A stretch of DNA of 64,000 nucleotides from positions 2,824,928 to 2,888,927 of the forward strand of contig JAHBXH010000001.1 in NCBI GenBank assembly GCA_019636555.1. Direction: 5' to 3'. The position numbers and the translations under genes were made by a program. Origin of the DNA: Phycisphaeraceae bacterium. Lineage in GTDB: Bacteria; Planctomycetota; Phycisphaerae; Phycisphaerales; UBA1924. A model generated the notes under the pieces. The model made no database searches. It was not told where the DNA came from and worked only from the letters and a program-made list of their open reading frames with translations. Below are positions 44,940-57,406 of this stretch, one piece after another (position 1 is the first letter of the stretch; each line of letters begins with the position of its first letter).

Positions 44940-45356
44940 GTGCATTCTGCCGCCGCCAAACTCCATCTCGATCGGCTGCGAAAGTGGCGTTTGAGTGTCC
45001 CGAAGAACCTCACGATTTCAGCGGGGGTTCAGCGGATAGCGCAAGACGCGAGAAGGGCTGACCGCGGGTTGATCAAGGCCACCGAAGCGTGGGAGGAAAC
45101 TGCCCCGCCCGAAATCGCCGAATCCTGTCGGCCTGTCGCGCTGCGTTCGGGGACGCTTGAGATCGCCTGTGATTCTTCTGCCGCGGCGTATTCGGTGAAT
45201 CATTGGTTTCAGAGCGAGGGAGCCGGCGCGCTCGCTCGCAGAGGGGTTCCAGTTTTGCGGTTGCGGTTTGTCGCGGGCCCGGTGCGGAATCGAGTACAGC
45301 CGGATCGGCACGAGAACGGAAAAAAGACCAGAGCCAAGTCCCCGCGTGATCGGTGA
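44940..45356 (+). CDS. dciA: DciA-family (DUF721) protein
   Basis: The GTG start at 44940 gives 138 residues. The segment PEIAESCRPVALRSGTLEIA matches the KH-like DUF721 domain, with a Lys/Arg-rich C-terminus (RNRVQPDRHENGKKTRAKSP). DciA loads the replicative helicase DnaB in bacteria lacking DnaC. It is divergent from rho across about 130 bp. No gyrase or replication gene is close. Name given with moderate confidence because the family is short and divergent. Confidence 0.75.
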   Translation: MHSAAAKLHLDRLRKWRLSVPKNLTISAGVQRIAQDARRADRGLIKATEAWEETAPPEIAESCRPVALRSGTLEIACDSSAAAYSVNHWFQSEGAGALARRGVPVLRLRFVAGPVRNRVQPDRHENGKKTRAKSPRDR

Positions 45357-45373
45357 TCGCGATTGTGCCGCGT

Positions 45374-46048
45374 ATGAGCAATCCTCCCAGCGAAATCCAA
45401 TCCGCGGAGTCGCCGGCGGGAGCCTCGCAGGATGAGGCTCGAGTTCTTTTTCTGCGCGAAGGACGCGTACGGTGCCCGGACTGCGGATATGACGTTCACG
45501 GATGCGATCAATCCCGGTGCCCCGAGTGCGCGTGGCCGCTCACGCTGCAACTCAAGCCCCGGCTGAGTTTCGTGCCGCAGTGGATGTTTTCGCTGCTGAT
45601 CAACGGCTCGCTTTTTATATGGGGAGTTGGGGGAACGTTCTCGACGTGGATGAGGGTTTGGCAGTATCACAAGGGCACGCTGCGCAAGTTTCCATCTGTG
45701 GTGAACGCGGCTCCGGCGCCGGGATTGCCGCGGCAGCTTGCGCTGCCGCCGGCGCCCGGGAGCTTGCCGGTTTCCGGCGGCGGAGTGAACGCGGGCGGCA
45801 GGGAGCCGTCGCTGATCGAGAACATCTGGACTTTTTTCATTGCTCAGAATTTTGTGTATCAGATCACGATCATCGTTTTTGTGTTGAGTCTCTTTGTGGG
45901 CGGCGTCGGGCTTCTTGCGATTCCGCGCATGAAGGCGATGTCGCCGCGGACGAACGCCTTGTTGCTGACGGCGAGCGTGTCGGTGTTCATCGCGACGATC
46001 TTGGACTATGTGGCGAACTATCTTTCCGTGCTCATGCGGATGTTCTAG
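45374..46048 (+). CDS. Membrane zinc-ribbon protein
   Basis: The 224-residue protein (ATG at 45374; a GTG at 45353 overlapping dciA is possible) has a zinc ribbon CPDCGYDVHGCDQSRCPECA near residue 35, then hydrophobic segments (WMFSLLINGSLFIWGVGGTF, FVYQITIIVFVLSLFVGGVG, NALLLTASVSVFIATILDYV) separated by a Pro/Gly/Ala-rich linker. It is a paralogue of the 1641 and 46112 genes. Function unknown. Confidence 0.75.
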   Translation: MSNPPSEIQSAESPAGASQDEARVLFLREGRVRCPDCGYDVHGCDQSRCPECAWPLTLQLKPRLSFVPQWMFSLLINGSLFIWGVGGTFSTWMRVWQYHKGTLRKFPSVVNAAPAPGLPRQLALPPAPGSLPVSGGGVNAGGREPSLIENIWTFFIAQNFVYQITIIVFVLSLFVGGVGLLAIPRMKAMSPRTNALLLTASVSVFIATILDYVANYLSVLMRMF

Positions 46049-46055
46049 ACACGGT

Positions 46056-46097
46056 GTCGTGGGCAAGAAGTCGTGGGCAGGATGTCGTGGGCAACTT
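46056..46097. repeat. Three 14-bp tandem units (GTCGTGGGCARGAW)
   Basis: GTCGTGGGCAAGAA, GTCGTGGGCAGGAT and GTCGTGGGCAACTT follow each other directly between the two zinc-ribbon genes. Confidence 0.7.
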
Positions 46098-46111
46098 GGT
46101 AGCATCGCGGC

Positions 46112-46602
46112 ATGTCGACGACGGCGCTGAGGGCTTTTCTGTCAGAAAACGATGCCCTTTGCCCGGGATGCGGGTACAACCTGCGCGGGATCACGGCGGA
46201 AACATGCCCGGAGTGCCGGGCGCCGTTGCGGCTGCAACTCGAACGGATTCCCAAGCCGAATCCGCGCCGACTTTGGTTTGTTTTTTCGGCGGGCGCACTC
46301 GGGGCACTGAGCGGTCTGCTCGGCACGGTCCAGATTTGCCGGTCCTATGGAATCAAATCCAGATTCCCACCGCCACCTATCCGCGGGGGTTTGTTGTCTC
46401 TTACGCAGGTTCGGGGGTTCTCTCGCTGTGGCTGCTGTTTTTCGGCGCACCGGGAGCGGCCCGGATTTTCATCAAGCGGAACCGCGCCGAGGTGATGGGC
46501 GAGGTCGAAAAACTAACGTTCCGGCTCCTGATTTATGTTGTGCTGGCTTCGGCCCTGAGCGTTTTCTGGATCGTCGCGCGGTTCACCGGCCTGTTTGGAT
46601 GA
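46112..46602 (+). pseudogene. Frameshifted membrane zinc-ribbon protein
   Basis: The ATG at 46112 opens a frame with the family zinc ribbon CPGCGYNLRGITAETCPECR and a hydrophobic segment (LWFVFSAGALGALSGLLGTV), then loses homology to membrane protein near 46350. The next frame (one base earlier) continues with QIQIPTATYPRGFVVSYAGS, GVLSLWLLFFGAPGAARIFI and LTFRLLIYVVLASALSVFWI up to a stop at 46602. A single missing base near 46340-46375 explains it. No slippery heptamer is seen, so it is a broken gene or a sequencing/assembly indel. Confidence 0.75.
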
Positions 46603-46686
46603 GGCGAGGTTGAAATCGGGCCTCCGGCCGCACCGGGAATGCGAGTTCCGCGTATCTCTTGAGGGAATCTCGCCGATAACTCTCGT

Positions 46687-48228
46687 ATGCCCGGAACGCC
46701 GCACACAGATCTTTCTCCGGAACTCCTCGCGCACAAAAAGGCCATCGAGGCCAAGGCGAAGGAGTATGGCCTTGATTTTCCCGAGGTGATCTTCGAGGTT
46801 CTGCCGTTCGACACGATGAACCAGATCGCGAGCTACGGTGGGTTCCCGACGCGCTACCCGCACTGGCGCTGGGGGATGGAGTACGAGAAACTCTCGAAGC
46901 GCGACGCGTACGGGCTGGGGCGCATCTACGAGATGGTGATCAACAACGACCCGTGTTATGCGTACCTGCAGGAATCGAACAGCGTCACGGATCAGAAGCT
47001 GGTGATGGCGCACGTCTACGGGCACGCGGATTTCTTCAAGAACAATTTCTGGTTCAGCAAGACCAGCCGCAAGATGATGGACGAGATGGCGAACCACGCG
47101 ACGCGGGTGCGGCGCCACGCCGACACGCACGGACAAGAAGAGGTGGAGCGCTTTCTGGATGCGTGTCTGACGATCGAGCACTTGATCGACCCGCACTCGA
47201 TGTTCGTGCAGCGCGACGCGGCGCCGGCGCGATCGGGCGGGAGGGAACACGAAAAGTTCGAGCCGCAGAAGCTTCCGGCCAAGGACTACATGGACCCGTT
47301 CATCAACCCGCAGCACGCACTTGACCGGGAGAAGCAGGCGCATGAAGCGCAGCAGAAAGCGGCGCGGGCGCGGTACCCGGCGCAGCCGACGCGCGACATT
47401 CTGCTCTTCCTGCTGAAGAACGCGCCGCTCGAAGACTGGCAGCAGGACATCCTCGGGATCGTTCGCGACGAGGCGTACTACTTCGCGCCGCAGGCGATGA
47501 CGAAGGTCATGAACGAAGGCTGGGCGACTTATTGGCACAGCAAGCTCATGACGCAGCACTTTCTCGAGGCGACGGAGATCATCCACTACGCCGACCAGCA
47601 TTCCGGCGTGGTGCACATGGCGCCGGGCGGCTTCAACCCGTACAAGATCGGCGTTGAGCTTTTCAAGGACATCGAGCGCCGATGGGACACGGGCCGGCAC
47701 GGCGCTGCGTGGGAGCAGCTCGAGGCGATCGGCGCCAAGCAGGCGTTCGATGACAAGTCGATGAAGGGGCGCGAGAAGATCTTCGAAGTGCGGCGCATCT
47801 ACAACGACATCAGTTTCATCGATGAGTTCCTGACGGAGGAATTCGTCGAGCGGCACAAGATGTACCAGCACAAGCGCGATCCGCAAACGGGCGAGATCAA
47901 GGTCGTGTCGCGCGACTTCCAGCGCGTGAAGCAGACGCTGCTGCACCATCTCACCAACATGGGACAGCCGTTTATCTATGTGGCCGACGCCAACTTCCAG
48001 AACCGGGGGGAGCTCTACCTCGCGCACAAGTTTGCGGGGCTCGAGATCGACGCCGCCAAAGCGCAGCAGGTGCTTCAGAACGTGCGGCTGATCTGGGGCC
48101 GACCGGTGCATCTCCAGGCGATCATCAACGAAGACTTGCACCTGCTTTCGATGGAAGAAATCGGCGGGAAGCCGAAGAAGGAACGCATCAACTCCGATAC
48201 GCCCAAACCCGCGCACTCCATCGAGTGA
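46687..48228 (+). CDS. SpoVR family protein
   Basis: The 513-residue protein matches SpoVR/YcgB closely: FPEVIFEVLPFDTMNQIASY, GGFPTRYPHWRWGMEYEKLS, NNDPCYAYLQESNSVTDQKL, MAHVYGHADFFKNN, VMNEGWATYWHSKLM, QHSGVVHMAPGGFNPYKIG and RDFQRVKQTLLHHLTNMGQP. SpoVR was named for spore cortex defects in Bacillus and is usually in an operon with PrkA kinase and a YeaH-type VWA protein in non-sporulating bacteria. Neither is here. Biochemical role unknown. Confidence 0.94.
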   Translation: MPGTPHTDLSPELLAHKKAIEAKAKEYGLDFPEVIFEVLPFDTMNQIASYGGFPTRYPHWRWGMEYEKLSKRDAYGLGRIYEMVINNDPCYAYLQESNSVTDQKLVMAHVYGHADFFKNNFWFSKTSRKMMDEMANHATRVRRHADTHGQEEVERFLDACLTIEHLIDPHSMFVQRDAAPARSGGREHEKFEPQKLPAKDYMDPFINPQHALDREKQAHEAQQKAARARYPAQPTRDILLFLLKNAPLEDWQQDILGIVRDEAYYFAPQAMTKVMNEGWATYWHSKLMTQHFLEATEIIHYADQHSGVVHMAPGGFNPYKIGVELFKDIERRWDTGRHGAAWEQLEAIGAKQAFDDKSMKGREKIFEVRRIYNDISFIDEFLTEEFVERHKMYQHKRDPQTGEIKVVSRDFQRVKQTLLHHLTNMGQPFIYVADANFQNRGELYLAHKFAGLEIDAAKAQQVLQNVRLIWGRPVHLQAIINEDLHLLSMEEIGGKPKKERINSDTPKPAHSIE

Positions 48229-48378
48229 GACCGGGCCCGGCTTCAGTCGTGCAAGTCGGATGAGTCAAACGTGCGAAACCGTTCACGGTGATGCAATACC
48301 TTGCCGAGCGCGGCGGCAAAAAGCGAGCGGGCCCGGTCGGTCGGTTGCAAATCCAAAAAAGCCGGGTATTCTCCCGTC

Positions 48379-48546
48379 ATGACTACTCACAACCACACCA
48401 AAAAGGTTCGTCCGCTCGTTCGTGTTGCTGGGATTGCCGCGGCGGCCGTCGTCGCCGTGACCATCCTCGGCTGCAACGCCACCAAGGGCCTTGGCGAAGA
48501 CCTGCAGGAATCGAGCGACAACATCAAGAACGCGGGCAAGAAGTAG
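48379..48546 (+). CDS. Entericidin-like small lipoprotein
   Basis: From the ATG at 48379 the protein has 55 residues. The basic N-terminus and hydrophobic segment (VAGIAAAAVVAVTILGC) end in a lipobox, with the acylated Cys. The mature part NATKGLGEDLQESSDNIKNA matches entericidin A/B. Entericidins are small envelope lipoproteins linked to stationary-phase cell death or stress in Gram-negative bacteria. No paired antidote-like gene is next to it. Confidence 0.8.
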   Translation: MTTHNHTKKVRPLVRVAGIAAAAVVAVTILGCNATKGLGEDLQESSDNIKNAGKK

Positions 48547-48742
48547 CGCCCCGGTCGCGCAACGCGTCTGCGCTGCGTATCACCACGCCCCTGAACGGGG
48601 CGATCGAGCCGCCAACGAGCGAGTGCCATCACACGCGCCGCGGTACTTCGCCGATCACGATTCGCGTGGCGAGCCGGGCGGAAAGCCGTCTCCCCGCTCG
48701 TGTGCTTCCGCCAAACCTCGAACGTCACTCTCCAAAAAACGT

Positions 48743-50485
48743 TCAGGGACACACGTAGCTGTCGTAAGCACCGGCGAAGATGACGAAATCAAGATCGTCG
48801 GTATAGCCGTCGTCATTGAAGTCGCCGAGCAAAGAAGTCAGCTCGTCGTACGCTCCGGCGAACTGGACGAAATCGATATCGTCGACGTAGCTGTCGAGGT
48901 TGATATCTGCCGGGCAGGGCGTGCCTGAAACCGTGAAATTGGCATCGTTGATGTCGGTGGCGCTGTTGCCGTCGAGATCGCGCACTGTGACCCGGATGCG
49001 GGCCTTGGCGGTCGGGTGATTCGGAACGGTCCAGGCGAGTGTGCCGCTGTCGGAAATGTTCGCGGCGACCGTGAGCGGGAAGGAGACGCCTCCGTTTGCG
49101 GAATAGTGGATGTCGATCGTGCCGATGTTCTTGTCGTCGTCGGTGAGCCAGGTGAGGGGGAACGACTGTCCCGGTGTCAGCGTCGTGGCGCTGTTGAGCG
49201 TGCTGACATGCGCCGTCGGGCACTGGCCGTTGATGCCGGGGGCGCCGAGTGCCGCGGGCACGTGCATGACGATGCAGTGCATGACGCCGGCGGAGGTTGC
49301 CAGCGCGTCGCACGGGACCTGAACGATTGTTTTGTCGGGAATGCCGTCGTTGTTGAAATCGAAGGCTTGCTGCACGGCGGTGAGCGCCTGCGTGTTGTGT
49401 CCGGCGCTCGTCATCGTCGAGTTTGTGTACGTGGGCAGGAGCACGAGATCGTTGCAGACGACCATGTTGGCGTAGGTGTAGTGCGTGCCGCTGAGCGAGC
49501 GGGCGGGCGTGCGGAAAACGGTGTAGCCCATGCCGGCGAGCTGCACGGCTGCGTTGTCGCAGATGACGTCCTGCGTGGACCCTGGGTTGCTGGGCCAGTC
49601 ACTGATGATGACCCGGCTGTCCGAGATGATCTGCATCCACATGTCGATGTGCTGCGTGCTGTCGACCGAGGTCGGGAACGGCGGCAGGATCGTCGTGTTG
49701 ACGTTCTGGAAATCGTGCCAGGTGTTGATGATGTCCGACGCGCTCAGCGACAGGTTTTCGTTTTGGATGAGCTGCGTCGCGAAGGAGCGTCCGATCGAAT
49801 CGAGGTGGTAGTTGCCGCCGCCGTGCGTCATGCCCAGGTCGTAGACGCCGAACTTCTTGCTCGCGAAGCCGGAGGGGCCGAACCAGAGCGGGAAGGCGTC
49901 GTCGTTGGGGCGGGGGCGGTTGTAGATGTGATCGACGATGCCGCGGACTGCACCTTGACCGGGGACGCCGGTGGTGCCGATGTAGATGAAGCGCGGGCCG
50001 TAGTCGCGGATCCAGATGGAGTCGGTGGTGCGCACGAAGAACTTGATGCGCGACATGTTGACGCCGGCGCTTGACAGTGACGAGGTGACGCTTGTCTGCT
50101 CGCTGGTGGTATCGACGACCATGTAGACGTCGGCGTTGCCGGTCGTGGTGATGTGCTTGGCCATCGTCGCGAGGATGTTGTTCTGCGCCGTTGTGCCGTC
50201 CCAGGACATGAGGATGGCCTGCGCCGGCGCGTATTCACCGGGGCACTTGATGGGGCCGGGCGGGCGCGTGCCTCCGATGCGATCGGTGAACGGATTCTGC
50301 TGCGCCGGATGGAGCGCCATGTAATCGCGCTCGGCCTGCGTCATCGAGCGCGGAATATCGGCCCCTTCGGGGAAGACGAGGCGGCCGTCTTCGAGGATCG
50401 GACCGGGTTGCGACTCAAGAACTTGCTGGGCGAGTGAAGAGGAACCAACAGCGACGCCGGCGAGCAGGGCGATCGAAACACGCAT
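48743..50485 (-). CDS. Secreted agmatine-deiminase/peptidylarginine-deiminase-like protein with dockerin-like tail
   Basis: From the ATG at 50485 the protein has 580 residues with a signal peptide (RVSIALLAGVAVGSSSLAQQ). A PAD-porph/agmatine deiminase domain follows, with DSIWIRDYGPRF (substrate-binding Asp/Arg), GMTHGGGNYHLDSIGRS and the candidate catalytic Cys in SAGVMHCIVMHVP. A short Ig-like part (TLTPGQSFPLTWLTDDDKNI) and a C-terminal doublet ADINLDSYVDDIDF / GDFNDDGYTDDLDF complete it. The family deiminates agmatine or arginine residues; cytosolic agmatine deiminases lack a signal peptide. A secreted, surface-attached version is unusual. Substrate unknown. Confidence 0.82.
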   Translation of the reverse strand: MRVSIALLAGVAVGSSSLAQQVLESQPGPILEDGRLVFPEGADIPRSMTQAERDYMALHPAQQNPFTDRIGGTRPPGPIKCPGEYAPAQAILMSWDGTTAQNNILATMAKHITTTGNADVYMVVDTTSEQTSVTSSLSSAGVNMSRIKFFVRTTDSIWIRDYGPRFIYIGTTGVPGQGAVRGIVDHIYNRPRPNDDAFPLWFGPSGFASKKFGVYDLGMTHGGGNYHLDSIGRSFATQLIQNENLSLSASDIINTWHDFQNVNTTILPPFPTSVDSTQHIDMWMQIISDSRVIISDWPSNPGSTQDVICDNAAVQLAGMGYTVFRTPARSLSGTHYTYANMVVCNDLVLLPTYTNSTMTSAGHNTQALTAVQQAFDFNNDGIPDKTIVQVPCDALATSAGVMHCIVMHVPAALGAPGINGQCPTAHVSTLNSATTLTPGQSFPLTWLTDDDKNIGTIDIHYSANGGVSFPLTVAANISDSGTLAWTVPNHPTAKARIRVTVRDLDGNSATDINDANFTVSGTPCPADINLDSYVDDIDFVQFAGAYDELTSLLGDFNDDGYTDDLDFVIFAGAYDSYVCP

Positions 50486-50727
50486 GGAGAATCCTTGGGG
50501 CGGAAAGGGTGAACGGCGCATCAATTGAACCGAACTCGATTCTAACTGCGCGCGTTCTGCCAAACAAGGCATTTTCGCGTCGCGGCGGCAACGCTTTCCG
50601 GGCCGGCACCAATCCTCGGCCGATCAATGGAGCCAGATTCTCAAGTAAGACCTGCGTACGCCTCGGCATGTTCACTCCGAACCGTGTCGGGCGTCCGGTA
50701 TCCGCCGGCAAGGTCGAGGCAACCCGC

Positions 50728-52158
50728 TCAGTGATTCGACTCGGGTTCGGGCGTCGCGCGACAGGTCAAAAGCACGCCGGCGCCGAGAACCGCGGCGAGA
50801 GTCGAGCCGGTGAGCACGGCCAGCTTCGCGATTTGCAGCCGCTCGGATCCCCCGAACGCGAGGTGCGCGATGAACAGCGACATCGTGAAGCCGATGCCTC
50901 CGAGGAGTGCTGCGCCCACCATGTGCCTCCACGTGACGCCGGTCGGTAGCGCGCTGAAGCCGAGGCGAACCGCCAGGAACGAGGCACCGACGATGCCGAG
51001 CGTCTTGCCTCCAACAAGGCCCGCAACGATTCCCCACGCTTCGTGATCGCGGACGGCGTCGGCGAACACATCTCCGACCGACACGCCCGCGTTCGCGAGA
51101 GCGAAGATCGGCACGACAAAGAACACGGCCGCGGGCATCATTCCCTTTTCCAGTCGCTGGAGCGGCGTCTGGGCGCCTTCGGCCAGTTTTTCCATGGTCT
51201 GCAGCACACCCTGCTGAACCGGGCTCGTGATGATCATGGTTTGTTTGCCGTGGCCTCCGTTGCCGTTGTTCTCCTCCGCGATATCACGATCGAGTTCGTC
51301 GGCCAATCGGCGCGCAACCCGAGCGAACTCCGCGCCGTCGATGCGTGTGCGGACGGGGATCATCATCGCCCCCATCACGCCGGCGATGGTCGCATGCACG
51401 CCCGACTGGAGCACGAAATACCACAGCACCAGCCCGGCGATCCCATAGATCCACCAGCGGCGGACACCCAGGAAATTCATGCAACCCATCACTGCCATGG
51501 TGGCAAACGCCAGGCCGAGCGACAGCATGCTCAGGTCCTCTGAACTCGTGTAGAAGATCGCGATGATGAGCAGCGCGCCCAAATCGTCGGCGATCGCGAG
51601 GGTGACAAGAAACACGCGCAGCCCGGGCGGGATGCGCCTGCCCAGCAGCGCCAGCACACCGAGCGCAAAGGCAATATCCGTGGCGGTCGGGATGGCCCAG
51701 CCGCGCATGGTTTCGGCGCCCCAGTTGAACGCGGCGTAGATCAGCCCGGGAATCGCCATTCCTCCGACGGCGGCAACGATGGGCAGCGCCGCCTTTCGAG
51801 GATCTTTCAATTCGCCCGCGAGAAACTCGCGTTTGATCTCGAGGCCGATGACAAAGAAGAACGCCGCCATGAGAGCGTCGTTCACCCACCACTCCAGGTG
51901 CCCCGGATGCTTTCCGGAGGGGAACACCCACGATCCGATGTGCAGCTTCACCGGGATCCCGGTCCAGAAGTCGTGAAACGCGTGCGCGATGGCGGGCGTG
52001 CTGTTGGCCAGAATCAGCGCGACGATCGTGACCACCAGTAGCACGATGCCGCCCGCGGCTTCCTTTCCGGCGTAGTACGCGACCGGCTCGATTGCGGCAT
52101 CGATCGGGCGCCGCTTTTTGGTGACTTGCTTGAAGAAATCGGGACTCTTCTGCGCCAT
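50728..52158 (-). CDS. nhaA: Na+/H+ antiporter NhaA
   Basis: The 476-residue protein has about 11-12 hydrophobic helices and the NhaA signatures WVNDALMAAFFFVIGLEIKR, WAIPTATDIAFALGVLALLG (Asp133 position) and VTLAIADDLGALLIIAIFYT (Asp163/Asp164 positions, the ion-binding pair). It exchanges sodium for protons and keeps internal pH and sodium low. The length exceeds E. coli NhaA (388) mainly because of a soluble insertion (residues about 285-340, ENNGNGGHGKQTMIITSPVQ) between helices. The start ATG at 52158 lacks a strong SD. It is divergent from the DUF1275-STAS gene. Confidence 0.93.
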   Translation of the reverse strand: MAQKSPDFFKQVTKKRRPIDAAIEPVAYYAGKEAAGGIVLLVVTIVALILANSTPAIAHAFHDFWTGIPVKLHIGSWVFPSGKHPGHLEWWVNDALMAAFFFVIGLEIKREFLAGELKDPRKAALPIVAAVGGMAIPGLIYAAFNWGAETMRGWAIPTATDIAFALGVLALLGRRIPPGLRVFLVTLAIADDLGALLIIAIFYTSSEDLSMLSLGLAFATMAVMGCMNFLGVRRWWIYGIAGLVLWYFVLQSGVHATIAGVMGAMMIPVRTRIDGAEFARVARRLADELDRDIAEENNGNGGHGKQTMIITSPVQQGVLQTMEKLAEGAQTPLQRLEKGMMPAAVFFVVPIFALANAGVSVGDVFADAVRDHEAWGIVAGLVGGKTLGIVGASFLAVRLGFSALPTGVTWRHMVGAALLGGIGFTMSLFIAHLAFGGSERLQIAKLAVLTGSTLAAVLGAGVLLTCRATPEPESNH

Positions 52159-52374
52159 CGAGTGTTCCCCGTGACTGGAATGAAAGCCGCAATCGAGACA
52201 ACGACCGCGCCGGCCGCGCAGGCGGGCGGTGTGTGATGGTTGGCCTGCCTGCTTCAGAAAGCGACCGAACCGATTTCGCCGGTGGACCGGAGGCGAGGCG
52301 GAGTTGCCGACAGGCGCGAGCCGATAATGAGACGGAACTCCCGCACGCCACCCTAGGCAATTCTGGCTCTCTCA

Positions 52375-53553
52375 GTGTTCGTCGCGCAGGCACATTCCTT
52401 TGTTCAGCAAGCACGGCTTGCGATCACGCTCGCGTGGATCGCGGGATATACCAACATCCTGACGATTCTGACCTGTGGCCATGTCACGAGCCATGTCTCG
52501 GGGACCACGTCGGATCTCGGGCGTGCGGTCAGCGAGCAAAATTGGAGCTTCGTCGCCTTTCTTCTTTTCCTGCTTTTTTCGTTCGTTGTCGGCTCCGCGA
52601 TTTCCGGCTTTACGACCGAACTCGGAAACCGGCGCGGCTGGGAGTCCATTTACGTCCTGCCGATGGCGATCGAAGCAACTTTGCTGGCGGTCTTTGCGTT
52701 GCTCGTTGAGACGCTCGCGAGCGACACGATCGCGAGCGGCAACCGTCTTTTGCTCATGACGGGCGTTGCGTCGCTGGCGATGGGGCTTCAGAACGCGACG
52801 ATCACCCGCATCTCCAGCGGCGTCGTCCGCACGACGCACGTGACCGGCGTGCTGACCGACCTCGGACTCGAAGCGGTTCAGTTTTTCTGGTGGCTGTCGG
52901 ACGAGCGCAAGCGCCGGATCGAGGGCTCGCACCCTCGCGTTTCCCTTCGGAGCCACCCTGCTTCAAAGCGCCTCGCGCTGCTCGCCTCCATCATGGGTTC
53001 GTTCGCGCTCGGAGCCGGGCTCGGAACCTTTGCCTTCGCGTTCGGTGCGCGCTGGGCGATGTTTCCGCCCGTGCTCTTTCTGGCGTGGATCATCTACCAG
53101 GACGTGTCGCGTCCGATCGCCGAGATCGAAGAGAGCGATCTGGTGGATGAATCCGCCGGGCTTGGGCTGCCTCCGGAACTCGCGATCTTCCACGTCCGCA
53201 AGGACCACGATCGGGCGGGAAAGATTCATCGGATGCCGAACCTGCTGGCATGGGCGGATCGGCTCCCTCGCACCGCTCGCGTCGTGATCCTCGACCTCGA
53301 CGAAGTGACCCACCTTGATGAGAACAGCGCGATTGAGCTCCGAGCGGCACTCCGAAAACTGGACGCCGAGGGACGGGCGATGGTGCTGGCCGGGTTGACG
53401 CCGCGACAGTTCGAGCAACTCAGGGATGCCGCGGGTGGGCTGCTCGACCCGCTCGACACTTGTGCCGATCTTGAGCTTGCCATCGCGCGCGGGCTGAACG
53501 TGCTCCACCGAGAAGGCGGCGTCGAGCCGACACGGCAAAAACCCGGTTTCTGA
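52375..53553 (+). CDS. DUF1275/YoaK membrane protein fused to a STAS domain
   Basis: The GTG start at 52375 gives 392 residues. Residues 5-230 have six hydrophobic helices and the DUF1275 pattern ([40 protein letters not shown]). After a linker, residues 260-380 form a STAS-like domain ([60 protein letters not shown]), as in SulP transporters and anti-anti-sigma factors. DUF1275 members are poorly characterised membrane proteins. The fusion suggests a transported anion or signal input, but this is inference. Confidence 0.82.
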   Translation: MFVAQAHSFVQQARLAITLAWIAGYTNILTILTCGHVTSHVSGTTSDLGRAVSEQNWSFVAFLLFLLFSFVVGSAISGFTTELGNRRGWESIYVLPMAIEATLLAVFALLVETLASDTIASGNRLLLMTGVASLAMGLQNATITRISSGVVRTTHVTGVLTDLGLEAVQFFWWLSDERKRRIEGSHPRVSLRSHPASKRLALLASIMGSFALGAGLGTFAFAFGARWAMFPPVLFLAWIIYQDVSRPIAEIEESDLVDESAGLGLPPELAIFHVRKDHDRAGKIHRMPNLLAWADRLPRTARVVILDLDEVTHLDENSAIELRAALRKLDAEGRAMVLAGLTPRQFEQLRDAAGGLLDPLDTCADLELAIARGLNVLHREGGVEPTRQKPGF

Positions 53554-53696
53554 CGGCGCACCCCTTTCAAACTTGGACCTTGCCGGAAGCGGCGGCTATT
53601 GTCATCGAGTTTGCGCCCCGGGTACCCCCACCCTACCTTCAAACCCCACCCCACTACCCTCGGCACTGGGACCGCGACGACGAACAAAGGGACAGG

Positions 53697-57335
<3,639 letters not shown>

Positions 57336-57406
57336 TCCGGCGCTGCCGGAATCCGATTCGAGTTTGGAAGAGAATTTGCGGCTCGCGGCAGATTGCGAGC
57401 CCGCGT

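Noticed and set aside
46340..46375. A programmed -1 frameshift in the zinc-ribbon gene
   Set aside because: No slippery heptamer with a downstream structure is visible. A single-base deletion or assembly error is the simpler explanation.
46513..48216. A 567-residue minus-strand open frame antisense to SpoVR
   Set aside because: The SpoVR reading is conserved throughout, and the antisense product is Arg/Val/Leu-rich with no family match.
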